From: an uncultured Bacteroidota bacterium
Lineage (GTDB): Bacteria; Bacteroidota; Bacteroidia; Bacteroidales; P3
Length of the DNA stretch: 15,795 nucleotides
NCBI GenBank assembly: GCA_900545215.1
Contig: UQXW01000050.1
Location: 1 to 15,795, forward strand
Direction of reading: 5' to 3'
Notes under the pieces: generated by a model
Told to the model about the DNA's origin: nothing
Databases searched by the model: none
What the model saw: the letters and a program-made list of their open reading frames with translations, nothing else
Shown: positions 15,753-15,795 of the stretch, in pieces
Layout: every line of letters begins with the position of its first letter
How positions within the stretch are numbered: the stretch's first letter is position 1
Position numbers and translations under genes: made by a program

Positions 15753-15795
15753 TTATGCCTGTTCGCTCAATTCGAGCCAGCGTAATTCCTTTTCA
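15753..15795 (-). CDS. C-terminal end of a probable ABC-F ATPase (5' part outside window)
   Basis: The last bases of the window read on the minus strand as EKELRWLELSEQA followed by TAA at 15753-15755. The KELRWLELSE pattern is typical of the C-terminal coiled coil of ABC-F (Uup/EttA-like) ribosome-associated ATPases, which lack membrane domains. Only 13 residues are visible, so the call rests on one short motif. The stop lies 17 bases upstream of the -33 box of the giant gene's promoter, so the genes are close but probably separately transcribed. Confidence 0.5.
   Translation of the reverse strand, partial: EKELRWLELSEQA

Overview
The window most likely comes from a member of the Bacteroidota, probably order Bacteroidales. 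Three things point there: an outer-membrane beta-barrel (TonB-receptor-type) C-terminus, a very large secreted protein with a type IX secretion (T9SS) sorting tail, and two promoters of the Bacteroides kind (a TTG box, 19 bases, then TACCTTTG). Start codons mostly lack a clear Shine-Dalgarno sequence, which also fits. I cannot name the genus.

Left part (1-2124, + strand). The window opens inside an outer-membrane receptor gene. A small PD-(D/E)XK nuclease-like gene of the HsdR-N type begins on the base after its stop. Next is a 440-base gap with a promoter and an unusually structured leader containing palindromes and repeated AACGGCG/CGCCGTT elements. A TetR-family regulator follows.

Centre (2112-6359, + strand). 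The TetR gene overlaps the start of a 1415-residue fused enzyme by 13 bases. That enzyme has two complete BadF/HgdC-type activase ATPase units in tandem, a cysteine-rich linker, a DUF2229-type region and a 2-hydroxyacyl-CoA-dehydratase-like C-terminal region. Both ATPase units keep the two cluster-ligand cysteines at identical 39-residue spacing. This makes a self-contained, ATP-driven low-potential electron-transfer machine of unknown substrate, apparently controlled by the adjacent TetR protein. It is the most biochemically intriguing item here.

Middle-right (6360-7840). A convergent minus-strand gene encodes a probable uracil-DNA-glycosylase-fold protein. Upstream of it lies a graveyard of mobile genes: the last 30 codons of an IS30-type transposase, whose stop codon forms the start of a candidate promoter box, and the tail of a PD-(D/E)XK (Rpn-like) transposase/nuclease. 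There is also a perfect 10-bp inverted repeat of unknown role and a strong terminator for the gene beyond.

Right part (7841-15795, minus strand). One gene of 2610 codons fills this half. It encodes a signal peptide, a conserved N-terminal beta domain, eight alternating pairs of fibronectin-III-like and MAM/choice-of-anchor-J-like modules, two further FN3-like modules and a T9SS tail. Module comparison shows that the protein grew by duplication of multi-domain blocks. Its promoter contains a hairpin between its two boxes. The last 43 bases of the window are the C-terminal end of an upstream minus-strand gene, probably an ABC-F ATPase.
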